Shown here one piece after another: positions 30,870 through 41,057 of a stretch of DNA of 42,072 nucleotides. The first letter of the stretch is position 1. Each line of letters opens with the position of its first letter. The notes beneath the pieces were generated by a model. The model did no database searches, was not told where the DNA came from, and was given only the letters and a program-made list of their open reading frames with translations. Made by a program: the position numbers and the translations under genes. This DNA comes from Bacteroidota bacterium (lineage in GTDB: Bacteria; Bacteroidota; Bacteroidia; Bacteroidales; P3): NCBI GenBank assembly GCA_017860255.1, contig JAFNAR010000024.1, forward strand, positions 1-42,072. The letters run 5' to 3'.

Positions 30870-32852
30870 CTATTTCTCTTTCCTTATTCTTTCAATTTCG
30901 TCTCTATAACGAGCTGCTACCAAGAAATCGAGGTCTTTTACAGCTTGTTGCATAAGCTTTTCAAGATTACGAATGGCTTTTTGACGTTCTTTATCAGTTC
31001 TATAGATTGTCGGTGTCTCACTTATCTTAGGCATAATTGTTTCAATATCTTCATATGTTGTGCTGCTAAGAAGGGTGGATATGTTTTTGACAATTTGTTG
31101 AGGAGTTATATTATTTTCAGTATTGTATTTTATTTGTTTTGCCCTGTTTTTGAGGTTTTCATTCATTGCTCTTTGCATTGAACCTGTTATTTTATCTCCA
31201 TAGAGAATTGCTTTGGAATTGGCATTACGAGCAGCTCTACCTATGGTTTGAATTAAAGCTTTATCACTTCTTAGAAAACCTTCTTTGTCAGCGTCCAGAA
31301 TGGCAACAAGAGAAACTTCTGGAATATCCAAACCCTCACGCAAAAGGTTAACACCAATCAAAACATCAAAAACTCCCAATCGCAAGTCCTTAATAATTTC
31401 AACTCTTTCAAGGGTTTCAACATCTGAATGTATGTATTTATTCCTTATCCCCAAATTAGTCAGATATCTGCTTAGTTCTTCAGCCATTCTCTTAGTTAGT
31501 GTTGTAACCAATACCCTTTCTTTTCTTTCCACCACAAGACTTATTTCTTCTAATAAATCATCCACCTGATTTTTTGCTGGGCGAACTTCAATCACTGGAT
31601 CTAAAAGACCAGTAGGACGAATAATCTGTTCAACAATAACACCATCTGATTTTTCAATTTCAAAAGGAGAAGGAGTAGCACTTATGTAAATGGTTTGATG
31701 CTGCATCATTTCAAACTCTTCAAACCTCAAAGGTCTATTGTCTAAGGCTGAAGGCAAGCGAAAACCATATTCCACAAGACTTTCTTTTCTTGAACGGTCA
31801 CCTCCATACATTGCTCTAACCTGAGTAATGGTTACATGGCTTTCATCAATAACCATTAGGTAATCCTTAGGGAAATAATCAATTAAACAGAAAGGACGTT
31901 CACCTTCTTTCCTTCGGTCAAAATATCGAGAATAGTTTTCAATTCCTGAACAATAGCCCAGTTCTCTAAGCATTTCCAAATCATAATTAACTCTATCCTC
32001 AATTCTTTTTGCTTCCAAGCCACGACCATATTCATTAAAATAATCTCTTCTTTCAAACATATCCCTTTGAATTTCCAGATTGGCAGTTGTAAGAGATGTT
32101 TTATTGGTTATAAAGTTCCCTGCAGGATAAATAATCAATTCTTCCTTTTGTTCAATTCTTCTTCCGTCCAAAGGATTAAAACTTTCCAAAGATTCAATTT
32201 CATCATCCCAAAAGTAAATTCTGTAAGCATAATCCAAATAAGCAGGAAATATATCAACAACATCTCCTTTAACTCTAAATCTTCCACGTGTAAACTCTAA
32301 TTCATTTCTAACGTAAAGACTTTCAGAAAAACGCATTAGAAGGTCATTGCGATTAATTTTTTCGCCTTTTTGAAGTATGATTGTGCCATTTTCAAACTCT
32401 TGAGGATTACCAATACCATAAATACACGAAACGGAACTTACCACAATAACATCTTTTCTCCCTGAGAGCAAAGCAGATGCAGCACTAAGACGAAGCTTTT
32501 CCAATTCATCATTAATTTGAAGATCTTTTTCAATGTAGGTGTTGGTATGTGCAATATATGCTTCGGGTTGATAGTAATCATAGTAGGAAACAAAATACTC
32601 AACAGCATTATTAGGGAAGAATTGTTTGAATTCGGAATAAAGTTGAGCAGCAAGGGTCTTATTATGACTTATAATTAATGTTGGTTTTTGAATTTCTTTA
32701 ATAACATTAGCCACAGTAAAAGTTTTCCCAGAGCCTGTAACTCCCTGTAAAACCTGATAATTTACTCCTTGATTAATCCCTTCCACAAGTTGAGCAATTG
32801 CTTCTGGTTGGTCTCCTGTAGGTTTAAAACTTGAAACTAATTCAAAATCCAT
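30870..32852 (-). CDS. uvrB: Excinuclease ABC subunit B
   Basis: A 660-residue DNA repair helicase that verifies damage and hands it to UvrC in nucleotide excision repair. Walker A GVTGSGKT lies at 37-44, followed by the beta-hairpin region (YYDYYQPEAYI), the helicase motifs (VIDESHVTI; GVNLLREGLDIPEVSLVAILDADKEGFLRS) and a C-terminal UVR domain (LEKLMQQAVKDLDFLVAARYRDEI) that contacts UvrC. Length is normal. A -7 box TATTTTTG (32889-32882) suggests its own promoter although it follows the thiamin operon. Confidence 0.97.
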   Translation of the reverse strand: MDFELVSSFKPTGDQPEAIAQLVEGINQGVNYQVLQGVTGSGKTFTVANVIKEIQKPTLIISHNKTLAAQLYSEFKQFFPNNAVEYFVSYYDYYQPEAYIAHTNTYIEKDLQINDELEKLRLSAASALLSGRKDVIVVSSVSCIYGIGNPQEFENGTIILQKGEKINRNDLLMRFSESLYVRNELEFTRGRFRVKGDVVDIFPAYLDYAYRIYFWDDEIESLESFNPLDGRRIEQKEELIIYPAGNFITNKTSLTTANLEIQRDMFERRDYFNEYGRGLEAKRIEDRVNYDLEMLRELGYCSGIENYSRYFDRRKEGERPFCLIDYFPKDYLMVIDESHVTITQVRAMYGGDRSRKESLVEYGFRLPSALDNRPLRFEEFEMMQHQTIYISATPSPFEIEKSDGVIVEQIIRPTGLLDPVIEVRPAKNQVDDLLEEISLVVERKERVLVTTLTKRMAEELSRYLTNLGIRNKYIHSDVETLERVEIIKDLRLGVFDVLIGVNLLREGLDIPEVSLVAILDADKEGFLRSDKALIQTIGRAARNANSKAILYGDKITGSMQRAMNENLKNRAKQIKYNTENNITPQQIVKNISTLLSSTTYEDIETIMPKISETPTIYRTDKERQKAIRNLEKLMQQAVKDLDFLVAARYRDEIERIRKEK

Positions 32853-32881
32853 TCTCTCTGTTATTTTCTATTATTGAAATG

Positions 32882-32889
32882 CAAAAATA
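32882..32889 (-). promoter_or_regulatory. -7 box upstream of uvrB
   Basis: TATTTTTG on the minus strand, 30 bases before the uvrB ATG, in the short gap after the DUF1697 gene. Confidence 0.45.
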
Positions 32890-32895
32890 ATGAAA

Positions 32896-33450
32896 TTAAT
32901 GAGAGGTTATTTGTTTTGACATTTCAAATAGTTCAATGCAAGTCTTCCAATTTCTTGTTGTGGCTTGTGTTTTTAGCAGTTTTTCAAAGAAATTATTATG
33001 AATTTTTGTATTTCCATATCCCTTTGGCAAATAAAGATAAATTGCTTTGTTGATTATTTTATATTCATCTTCTGATTCTTTCTTGCAATCAATCTCTTTA
33101 AAGTTTATTTCCTTTGCTTCATTGCTTAAGAAGGTAATATGAATAAATTCTTTGTTGTGATTAATGGAGTTTGCAAAAGGATTATTGGTAATTACATCAT
33201 TTAAATCATTAGTATTTAAGACCAAAACTGGAACATCAAATCCATACTTATCCATAATCATAGACGAAATTTCTTTTTCCAGTTTTGTTTTATCTTCTTT
33301 CTTTGAGCAAAATAGAATATTACCACTTTGGATATAAGTCTTTATATTGGTATATCCTAAAGAGCTAAAGTTCTCTCTCAAAGAATCCATCTTAATTTTT
33401 TTATGTCCTCCAATATTTATTCCTCTTAAAAGAGATATGTAGGTTATCAT
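32896..33450 (-). CDS. DUF1697 protein
   Basis: A 184-residue cytoplasmic protein with the family hallmark at the start: YISLLRGINIGGHKKIKM, then LGYTNIKTYIQSGNILF, and a C-terminal TTRNWKT stretch. The family is widespread; its function is not known. The ATG overlaps the stop of the ThiF-like gene by four bases, which ties it to the thiamin transcript, though I know of no link between this family and thiamin. Confidence 0.85.
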   Translation of the reverse strand: MITYISLLRGINIGGHKKIKMDSLRENFSSLGYTNIKTYIQSGNILFCSKKEDKTKLEKEISSMIMDKYGFDVPVLVLNTNDLNDVITNNPFANSINHNKEFIHITFLSNEAKEINFKEIDCKKESEDEYKIINKAIYLYLPKGYGNTKIHNNFFEKLLKTQATTRNWKTCIELFEMSKQITSH

Positions 33451-34217
33451 AAGGATAATTTTTTAAAAGACCCCAAGCTATCTTGTCTTGCTTTCTGAGT
33501 TGGTTTTAAATCAAGAGTTGAGAATTCGTTGTTTAGAATATCAAAAGTTAAAAGCTTATTGATTAAAGAACTTCCGGTTGAAGTAATTATCTTAATGGCT
33601 TCATTTACTTGCAAAGATGCAGCAATGGAAGGTAAAACTCCCATAACTCCTTTGTTTTTGTTTTCTCTATTATGCAATTCATCATAGTTTGGGAATAAAT
33701 CACGATAGCAGGAAGAATGATTATCAAAATTGAAAACAGCAACCTGACCATAGTAATCTCCAATTGAAGCATAAACAAAAGGTTTTCCTAAACCTATGCA
33801 AACATCATTAATTAAATACCTTGTCTTGAAATTATCAGTTGCATCAATTATTATATCATAGTCTTTAATAATATCAATTGCATTTTCCTCTGTTAAGAAA
33901 CAAGGATAGGTTTGAATTTCAACATTAGAATTTAATCTATTAAGAGTTTCTTTAGCTCTTTCCACTTTCTTCATCCCAACTTCATCTTCACGATAAAGTA
34001 TTTGACGTTGAAGATTAGAAATAGATACAATATCGTTATCAATTAACCCAATTCTTCCAATTCCAGAAGCAACTAAATATTCCGAACTCACAGAACCCAA
34101 GCCCCCAAGTCCAACAATTAATGCAGAAGAAAGCTTAATCTTTTCTTGAGCCTCTTCCCCAAATTCAGGCAAAATAATTTGCCTATTATATCTATCTAAT
34201 TCTTCTTTTGTAAGCAT
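33447..34217 (-). CDS. thiF: ThiF/MoeB-like adenylyltransferase (ThiS activation)
   Basis: A 256-residue E1-like enzyme, expected to adenylate the C-terminal Gly-Gly of ThiS so that sulfur can be added. The ATP-binding loop GLGGLGS is at 36-42, the catalytic arginine region RYNRQIILPEFG at the start, and DATDN at 125-129. Odd: of the usual four zinc cysteines (two CxxC pairs) only C170 remains; the partner is D173, and no cysteine follows C170 at all, so the conserved cysteine of the crossover loop is also gone. Its first base is the last base of the upstream lipoprotein stop (TAATG). I assign thiF by operon context; MoeB/HesA homology alone would not separate these. Confidence 0.85.
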   Translation of the reverse strand: MLTKEELDRYNRQIILPEFGEEAQEKIKLSSALIVGLGGLGSVSSEYLVASGIGRIGLIDNDIVSISNLQRQILYREDEVGMKKVERAKETLNRLNSNVEIQTYPCFLTEENAIDIIKDYDIIIDATDNFKTRYLINDVCIGLGKPFVYASIGDYYGQVAVFNFDNHSSCYRDLFPNYDELHNRENKNKGVMGVLPSIAASLQVNEAIKIITSTGSSLINKLLTFDILNNEFSTLDLKPTQKARQDSLGSFKKLSL

Positions 34218-34864
34218 TATTTTTTTATTTTTGCTTCTGGTTTGATAGTATCTAATTTGATTTCTAACAATGCTTTTGTAATTATTTTGTCAGTAGGGAA
34301 AAGTTTCTTGAAGTATTTGGTTGTTTCTTCATAATTATCTTTTACAATTACTGCACCTGGTTTATCATTTATTATGCTTTTATTATTTTCAGCAATAATT
34401 CCTCCTGCAATAGCTCCACCAATCATGCCTCCCATTACACCAGACATTGCTAAAGTTTGTTCTTGTTTATATAAAATATCAGACACAGCTAAAAGAGAAT
34501 CCCAATAAATTGTTATATCTCCTATGTAATATATTTTGTTTTCTTTCAAATTGGTATAGTACCATTGGTCAAACATTCTAAGATTGTCGTTTTTATACAA
34601 AATATTAGTAATTGAATTTTTTGCTATTGGAAGTCTCATATAAATGTATCCATTGGAATCACAACTACATGAATATTTTTTTGAATTATTCCAAGCAATA
34701 TCCCAAGCGTTTTTTAGGTATTTAGAGCTATCTTGAATTACATTTATCTTTGCAATAACAATTGCTTCATCTGGTTCCATTTCAAGGTTTTTTATTCTTC
34801 CTACAGAGCAAGAAGAAAAACAAATTGCAGTAATAACTGCTAATAGTAAAAATGTTTTTTTCAT
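34217..34864 (-). CDS. Lipoprotein with a glycine-zipper segment, inside the thiamin operon
   Basis: A 215-residue protein, started at ATG 34864 (MKKTFLLLAVITAICFSSC) since the longer frame to 34912 begins with TTG. The lipobox cysteine is residue 19. A glycine-zipper-like run GVMGGMIGGAIAGG lies at 142-155, a pattern found in membrane-inserting outer-membrane proteins. A CSC pair is near residue 66. No family recognised and no known role in thiamin synthesis. Its stop overlaps the ATG of the ThiF-like gene by one base; 93 bases separate it from thiH. Confidence 0.7.
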   Translation of the reverse strand: MKKTFLLLAVITAICFSSCSVGRIKNLEMEPDEAIVIAKINVIQDSSKYLKNAWDIAWNNSKKYSCSCDSNGYIYMRLPIAKNSITNILYKNDNLRMFDQWYYTNLKENKIYYIGDITIYWDSLLAVSDILYKQEQTLAMSGVMGGMIGGAIAGGIIAENNKSIINDKPGAVIVKDNYEETTKYFKKLFPTDKIITKALLEIKLDTIKPEAKIKK

Positions 34865-34913
34865 AGTAATTTTTTGTAAGTAAAATATTATATTATATAG
34901 TGGCAGAGACAAG

Positions 34914-34957
34914 TCCTGCCCTACAAGTATTAACTATTAATCATTAACAACTAACCA
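34914..34957. repeat. Short ATTAAC-type repeats behind thiH
   Basis: ATTAACTATTAATC, ATTAACAACTAACC and ATTAATTAAGG follow each other with a 14-base period just after the thiH stop, running into it. Next to it GGCAG/CTGCC pairing is possible (34902-34919). Low complexity is an adequate explanation. Confidence 0.4.
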
Positions 34958-36073
34958 TTAATTAAGGATTTTATCCCAATCTTTATAAACTACATCATAG
35001 CCTTGAGAACGAACCATTGCTTCCATTTCTTTTTCATTTCTATTGTCGTTTATAATAAATTGTTCAAGTTCTGTTTCTGCTTTAGCATATCCTCCTGGGT
35101 CTGTTTTGCTTCCTGCACTCATTGAAGTTATGCCAAGTGAAACAAAATGATTTCTCATATCTCTTGATTCACGTGTTGTCATTGAAATTTCAATATCATT
35201 ATCAAATATGCGATAAGCCCATATTGTTTGAGCAAATTCTTTATCTGACATTATGAAATTAGGTTCATAACCTCCTGCAGCTGGACGCATTCTTGGAAAG
35301 GCAACAGCATATTTAGTTTTCCAATAGTTTTTTGTCATAAAGCGTAGGTGCATAGCCATAAAAACCATTTCAGTACGCCAATCTTCCAATCCAATTAAGG
35401 CACCAAAACCAACTCTATGAGCTCCTGCTTGTGCAAGACGTTCTTGTGTTTCTAAACGATGTTGATAACGACTCTTCATACCTTTTGGATGGTAATGCTT
35501 GTAAACTGCTTCGTGATATGTTTCTTGATAAACATAAACTGAGTTTACTCCTGCTTTAAATAGTCTTTCATATTCTTCAACACTCATAGGATAAACCTCT
35601 AAGTTAATTGTAGAAAAATATGGTCGGCATAGTTTTACTGCATTTTCAATATAATCAATACCAGCATGACGAGGATGTTCTCCTGTTAAAAGAAGAACAT
35701 TATCCATATTCATTGATTTTATAACCTTTATTTCTGCTAATATTTCTTCATCATTTAAGGTTATTCTTTCTATATCGTTATTATGATTAAACCCACAATA
35801 AATGCAATGATTTGTGCATTCATTAGAAAGGTAAAGAGGAACATAAAACTGCATTACTTTTCCAAATCGGCGTTGAGTTATATCTCTACTCATTTGAGCC
35901 ATTTGTTCCAAGTATTGACTTGCAGCTGGAGATATTAAGGCTTTAAAGTCTTCAATACTTAAATGATTTGTATTTAAAGCTTTTTCTACATCTGCACTTG
36001 TCTTGGCATATATACTTTTTGTTACTTCGTCCCAATCTAAATCTTTTATTGTATCATAAAATGTTGTGTTCAT
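34958..36073 (-). CDS. thiH: 2-iminoacetate synthase ThiH (radical SAM)
   Basis: A 371-residue radical SAM enzyme that cleaves tyrosine to give dehydroglycine (2-iminoacetate) for the thiazole ring. The 4Fe-4S motif is C86-C90-C93 (CTNHCIYCGFN), followed by LLLTGEHPRHAG and the YQETYHEAVYKHYHP stretch of ThiH. Use of ThiH rather than the glycine oxidase ThiO fits an anaerobe. Length is normal. 13 bases separate it from thiC. Confidence 0.96.
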   Translation of the reverse strand: MNTTFYDTIKDLDWDEVTKSIYAKTSADVEKALNTNHLSIEDFKALISPAASQYLEQMAQMSRDITQRRFGKVMQFYVPLYLSNECTNHCIYCGFNHNNDIERITLNDEEILAEIKVIKSMNMDNVLLLTGEHPRHAGIDYIENAVKLCRPYFSTINLEVYPMSVEEYERLFKAGVNSVYVYQETYHEAVYKHYHPKGMKSRYQHRLETQERLAQAGAHRVGFGALIGLEDWRTEMVFMAMHLRFMTKNYWKTKYAVAFPRMRPAAGGYEPNFIMSDKEFAQTIWAYRIFDNDIEISMTTRESRDMRNHFVSLGITSMSAGSKTDPGGYAKAETELEQFIINDNRNEKEMEAMVRSQGYDVVYKDWDKILN

Positions 36074-36086
36074 TTTTCTTTTCTTT

Positions 36087-37799
<1,713 letters not shown>

Positions 37800-38570
37800 T
37801 TAATCTAAAAATGACGTTAAAGGAGATGAAGCATTAGCTGAGAATGAAACTTTTCCAAGTCCAGCTTCATAAGCCATTCTTCCTGCCTGAACAGCTAATT
37901 TAAATGCCTTAGCCATAGCAATAGGATCATTTGCAATTGCAATAGCAGTATTAACCAAAACAGCATCAGCACCCATTTCCATAGCTTCAGCAGCATGAGA
38001 AGGGCAGCCAATTCCTGCATCAACAATAACTGGCACGTTTGATTGTTCAATAATTATTTCTAATAAATCTTTTGTTTTTAATCCTTTGTTTGTTCCAATA
38101 GGAGCTCCAAGAGGCATTACAGTTGAAGCACCTGCTTCTTCTAATAATTTACAAAGAACAGGGTCAGCTTGAATATATGGTAATACAATAAATCCAAGTT
38201 TTGCTAATTCTTCTGTAGCCTTTAAGGTTTCAATAGGGTCGGGAAGTAAATACTTAGGGTCAGGGTGTATTTCTAATTTTAACCAATTTGTTTGAAGAGA
38301 TTCTCTTGCCATTTGAGCAGCAAAAATAGCTTCCTTTGCATTTCTTACTCCAGATGTATTTGGAAGTAAGATAATTTCTTGTCTTGGAATATATTTTAGC
38401 ATATTATCATCTTCACTGTTTTCTATATCCAACCTTTTCATTGCAGTTGTTACCATTTGAGAACCTGAAGCTTTTATTGCTTCACCCATAATAGCATTGG
38501 AAGAAAACTTACCAGTGCCAAGAAAAAGACGTGAGCCAAATTCTTTGTTTGCTATTATTAATTTTTTCAT
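37800..38570 (-). CDS. thiG: Thiazole synthase ThiG
   Basis: A 256-residue (beta/alpha)8 enzyme that builds the thiazole phosphate from deoxyxylulose phosphate, dehydroglycine and ThiS thiocarboxylate. The Schiff-base lysine is K98 (NWLKLEI). The phosphate-binding loops [21 protein letters not shown] and [10 protein letters not shown] are present. Start [20 protein letters not shown] is typical. 19 bases after thiE. Confidence 0.96.
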   Translation of the reverse strand: MKKLIIANKEFGSRLFLGTGKFSSNAIMGEAIKASGSQMVTTAMKRLDIENSEDDNMLKYIPRQEIILLPNTSGVRNAKEAIFAAQMARESLQTNWLKLEIHPDPKYLLPDPIETLKATEELAKLGFIVLPYIQADPVLCKLLEEAGASTVMPLGAPIGTNKGLKTKDLLEIIIEQSNVPVIVDAGIGCPSHAAEAMEMGADAVLVNTAIAIANDPIAMAKAFKLAVQAGRMAYEAGLGKVSFSANASSPLTSFLD

Positions 38571-38589
38571 ATAATTAGTGTTTAATTTT

Positions 38590-39216
38590 TTATTTCCAGT
38601 TATTAATTATCTCTTTTGTTGTTTCAATAGGATTGGAACTTTCAAGAATAATTGAACTTAAGGCAAGTCCAAAAACATTTGTTGCCTTTAAGCTCTTTAA
38701 ATCATCTAATCTAATTCCTCCTATTGCATATATAGGTATATTTATATTATTCTTTTTGCATTCATTTATGATTTTATCATAACCACTTATTCCTAAAATT
38801 GGACTTAATTTTTCTTTTGTTGTTGTAAATCTAAAAGGACCAAGTCCAATATAGTCAGCTCCTTCATTATAATGCTTAACTATATCTTCATAACAATTTG
38901 CTGTGCCTCCAATTATCTTATCTTTTCCTAAAATCTCTCTTGCTTGTTTAATTGGCATATCATTTAATCCTAAATGTACTCCACAAGCTCCAATTTCATT
39001 TACAAGTTCAACATAATCATCAATAATAAGTCTTGCATTATATTTATCACAAAGAGTTTTTAGTTCTTTTCCAATTAAAATTAGTTCTTTTTCTGTCTTA
39101 TTCTTTATTCTTAGCTGAATAAAACGAATTCCTCCTTCAAGAGCCAAAGAAGCAGAATCCAAATAATTAAATTTAGAATTTTGGTGTGTAATAAACTGTA
39201 TATTATCTAAATTCAT
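38590..39216 (-). CDS. thiE: Thiamin phosphate synthase ThiE
   Basis: A 208-residue TIM-barrel enzyme that joins the pyrimidine and thiazole parts to thiamin phosphate. The family motifs are visible: QLRIKN (34-39), IIDDYVEL (64-71), GVHLGLNDM (79-87), [13 protein letters not shown] (124-136) and the C-terminal YAIGGI. The TTTK loop that binds the pyrimidine diphosphate makes this the likely active ThiE. A second, shorter ThiE-like gene precedes it after 58 bases of repeat-containing DNA. Confidence 0.93.
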   Translation of the reverse strand: MNLDNIQFITHQNSKFNYLDSASLALEGGIRFIQLRIKNKTEKELILIGKELKTLCDKYNARLIIDDYVELVNEIGACGVHLGLNDMPIKQAREILGKDKIIGGTANCYEDIVKHYNEGADYIGLGPFRFTTTKEKLSPILGISGYDKIINECKKNNINIPIYAIGGIRLDDLKSLKATNVFGLALSSIILESSNPIETTKEIINNWK

Positions 39217-39231
39217 GTTTTTTTAATTTAT

Positions 39232-39285
39232 AAGGAGTTTAAAGTCTTTAAGGTCATTAAAGTCCTTAAACTCTTTAATGACTTT
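39232..39285. repeat. Three 18-bp phased units inside the thiamin operon
   Basis: AAGGAGTTTAAAGTCTTT (39232-39249), AAGGTCATTAAAGTCCTT (39250-39267) and AAACTCTTTAATGACTTT (39268-39285) are adjacent 18-base units that are also partly complementary to each other (the third to the first in about 14 of 18 positions in the reverse direction). The last unit covers the stop codon and the last codons of the thiE2 gene. Confidence 0.7.
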
Positions 39286-39817
39286 TTTCACCCCATAGAT
39301 TACCAAGTAATGCTGCTCCTCCAAAACCAATTTCTTTTAATTCTTCAAATTTATCTTCACTAACTCCACCCAAGGCAATTACCTTATTGTTTATTAATCC
39401 TGATTCTTTTAATTCCGTAAGAGAGAAATTACTTTTATATCCTTCTTTAGATATGCTATTATAAATAGGACTAAGAAATACATAATCGAACTTATCTCTT
39501 GTATCTAACATTTCTTTTATACTATGGCAAGAATAACTCTTTCTTAGGTTTTTATGTATGGGCTTTATATAAGGGTTTCTATAATTATGATGAACTCCTC
39601 CCAAACCAAATTCTAAGGCTAAGGAATGATTATCATGAATAGTTAGTTTATTTCTTATTTCTAAAGGGAAAACATCTAAATAATATTTTAGTTGTTCTTC
39701 TGTTAGAGATGGTTTACGAATATGAAATAAATCTATTCCATTATTTAACAAATAAACTATTTTCTTTTGTTCATCTAAAACACCTTTTTCAGGAGTTATT
39801 CCAATCAACCTCCACAT
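39275..39817 (-). CDS. ThiE/TenI-like protein, second copy
   Basis: A 180-residue TIM-barrel protein of the ThiE/TenI family: IGITPEKGVL, LFHIRKPS, TIHDNHSLALEFGLGGVHHN, DYVFLSPIYNSISKEG and the end VIALGGVSEDKFEELKEIGFGGAALLGNLW. It is shorter than ThiE and lacks the TTTK pyrimidine-diphosphate loop (SPIYNSISK instead), like TenI, which in Bacillus is a thiazole tautomerase. That role is a fair guess here. Its ATG lies 13 bases inside thiS. Its last codons are within a repeat unit, so the C-terminus may have been rewritten. Confidence 0.85.
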   Translation of the reverse strand: MWRLIGITPEKGVLDEQKKIVYLLNNGIDLFHIRKPSLTEEQLKYYLDVFPLEIRNKLTIHDNHSLALEFGLGGVHHNYRNPYIKPIHKNLRKSYSCHSIKEMLDTRDKFDYVFLSPIYNSISKEGYKSNFSLTELKESGLINNKVIALGGVSEDKFEELKEIGFGGAALLGNLWGEKSH

Positions 39818-40008
39818 GTTGCTTGTATTATTGTAATGTTTGCTCCATCTTTCAAATGAGTTTTATCCCATTCTGATTTTGGAACAACTTCCTGGTCTAA
39901 AGCTAAAGCAATTCCAACTGTGTCAGAATAGTTAAGTAGCTTTACAAGTTCTGTAATGCTGATGTTTTCAGGCATTATCTTTTCTTTGTTATTTACTTTT
40001 ATCTTCAT
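39805..40008 (-). CDS. thiS: Sulfur carrier protein ThiS
   Basis: A 67-residue beta-grasp (ubiquitin-like) protein that carries sulfur as a C-terminal thiocarboxylate to ThiG. It ends in the required Gly-Gly (ATCGG, residues 66-67), with the family pattern MKIKVNNKE, then VALDQEVVPKSEW and GANITIIQA. Overlaps the 3' end of thiD by 20 bases and the start of the TenI-like gene by 13, so translation is likely coupled. Confidence 0.95.
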   Translation of the reverse strand: MKIKVNNKEKIMPENISITELVKLLNYSDTVGIALALDQEVVPKSEWDKTHLKDGANITIIQATCGG

Positions 40009-40831
40009 TTTTAATTAGTTTTTGTGGGTTGAAAAAATGATTTACTGCTCCATGACCTTTGCCAAGAGTTACCTCTTTTGCAGAGTCAATGGCTTGTGTT
40101 ATGTATTCTTTTGCCATAGTTAGGCTTTCTTCCAAATTGTTTCCAATTGCCAAAAAGGAAGCAATGGCAGATGAAAGTGTACATCCAGTTCCATGAGTGT
40201 TTTTAGTATTTATTTTCTTCGATTTAAACATAATTGGACTTGAAATATCCTTTGAAAAGAATATATCAACCATTTCATTACCCTCAAGATGACCTCCCTT
40301 AATTAAAACAGAATTTACTCCGTAGCTTTCAATAAATTCTTTAGCTCCATCTTCCATTTCTTCAATTGTTTCAATTTTTTTATGAAGTAAAGTTGAAGCT
40401 TCGTTGAGGTTTGGAGTAATAATTGTGGCAATAGGGAAAAGAAGTTCTTTTATTGCATCAATTGTTTCGTCCATTATTAATGAATTGCCAGAAGTAGATA
40501 CCATAACTGGATCAATAACCAAAGGAATTTTCTTTCCATATTCTTTATATGTATATGAAAGTCCAAAAACATTTTCTTTTGAGAAAAGCATTCCCACTTT
40601 AATTGCTCCAATTTCAAAGTCGTCCATAACTGCACGAAGTTGTTTCTTTACAATGTCGGAAGGAATAGGCATTACGTCAACAACTCCCATTGTGTTTTGA
40701 GCTGTAATTGCTGTAATCACAGAAGTTCCAAAGACTCCTAAGGAAGAAAAAGTCTTTAAATCGGCTTGAATACCTGCACAGCCTCCAGAGTCAGAGCCTG
40801 CAATTGTTAGAGCTATTGGATATGTAATCAT
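39989..40831 (-). CDS. thiD: Hydroxymethylpyrimidine (phosphate) kinase ThiD
   Basis: A 280-residue ribokinase-fold enzyme that phosphorylates the pyrimidine precursor twice. Motifs: ALTIAGSDSGGCAGIQADLK at the start, DPVMVSTSGNSLI (phosphate site), LIKGGHLEG and the anion hole NTHGTGCTLSSAIA. Single-domain form without a ThiE or ThiM fusion. It is the first gene after the TPP riboswitch and leads the operon. Confidence 0.95.
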   Translation of the reverse strand: MITYPIALTIAGSDSGGCAGIQADLKTFSSLGVFGTSVITAITAQNTMGVVDVMPIPSDIVKKQLRAVMDDFEIGAIKVGMLFSKENVFGLSYTYKEYGKKIPLVIDPVMVSTSGNSLIMDETIDAIKELLFPIATIITPNLNEASTLLHKKIETIEEMEDGAKEFIESYGVNSVLIKGGHLEGNEMVDIFFSKDISSPIMFKSKKINTKNTHGTGCTLSSAIASFLAIGNNLEESLTMAKEYITQAIDSAKEVTLGKGHGAVNHFFNPQKLIKNEDKSK

Positions 40832-40887
40832 AAGTTACTAATTTATGTTTTAAAATAAATATAATGGGATAACTTATGTTTAAGAAA

Positions 40888-40975
40888 TTGCTCTTTCCCT
40901 TTTTAGCATTATCTAAAAGGTCAAAGGGTATAATCTCAGCCTAAATATTTAAAAAAATTAAGCACCCCAAAAATA
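40888..40975 (-). promoter_or_regulatory. TPP riboswitch (thi box) controlling the thiamin operon
   Basis: On the minus strand the conserved elements appear in order: GGGGTGC (40968-40962), GGCTGAGATTATACCC (40941-40926), ACC of the next helix (40921-40919), GATAATGC (40913-40906) and AGGGA (40901-40897). The pairings fit too: GGGG with ACCC (P2), a weak variable P3 between them, and CCTTTTAG with CTAAAAAGG for P4/P5. The gene behind it is thiD, 55 bases on, so the ligand is thiamin diphosphate. Bacteroidota thi boxes usually act on the downstream gene; I cannot tell from sequence whether it ends transcription or hides the ribosome site. Confidence 0.93.
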
Positions 40976-40984
40976 TTTTTATGT

Positions 40985-40992
40985 CAAATATA
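40985..40992 (-). promoter_or_regulatory. -7 box upstream of the TPP riboswitch
   Basis: TATATTTG on the minus strand, ten bases before the first conserved riboswitch base, as expected for the operon promoter. A second candidate, TATCTTTG, lies at 41030-41023. Neither has a clear -33 element. Confidence 0.5.
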
Positions 40993-41014
40993 CTAAAACT
41001 ATATATTCGTCGTT

Positions 41015-41022
41015 TAATTTTG
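41015..41022 (+). promoter_or_regulatory. -7 box upstream of the coiled-coil lipoprotein gene
   Basis: TAATTTTG fits TAnnTTTG, 36 bases before the ATG at 41058, facing away from the thiamin operon promoter. Confidence 0.45.
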
Positions 41023-41057
41023 CAAAGATAACATTATTAACTTAAATCAAAAACAAA

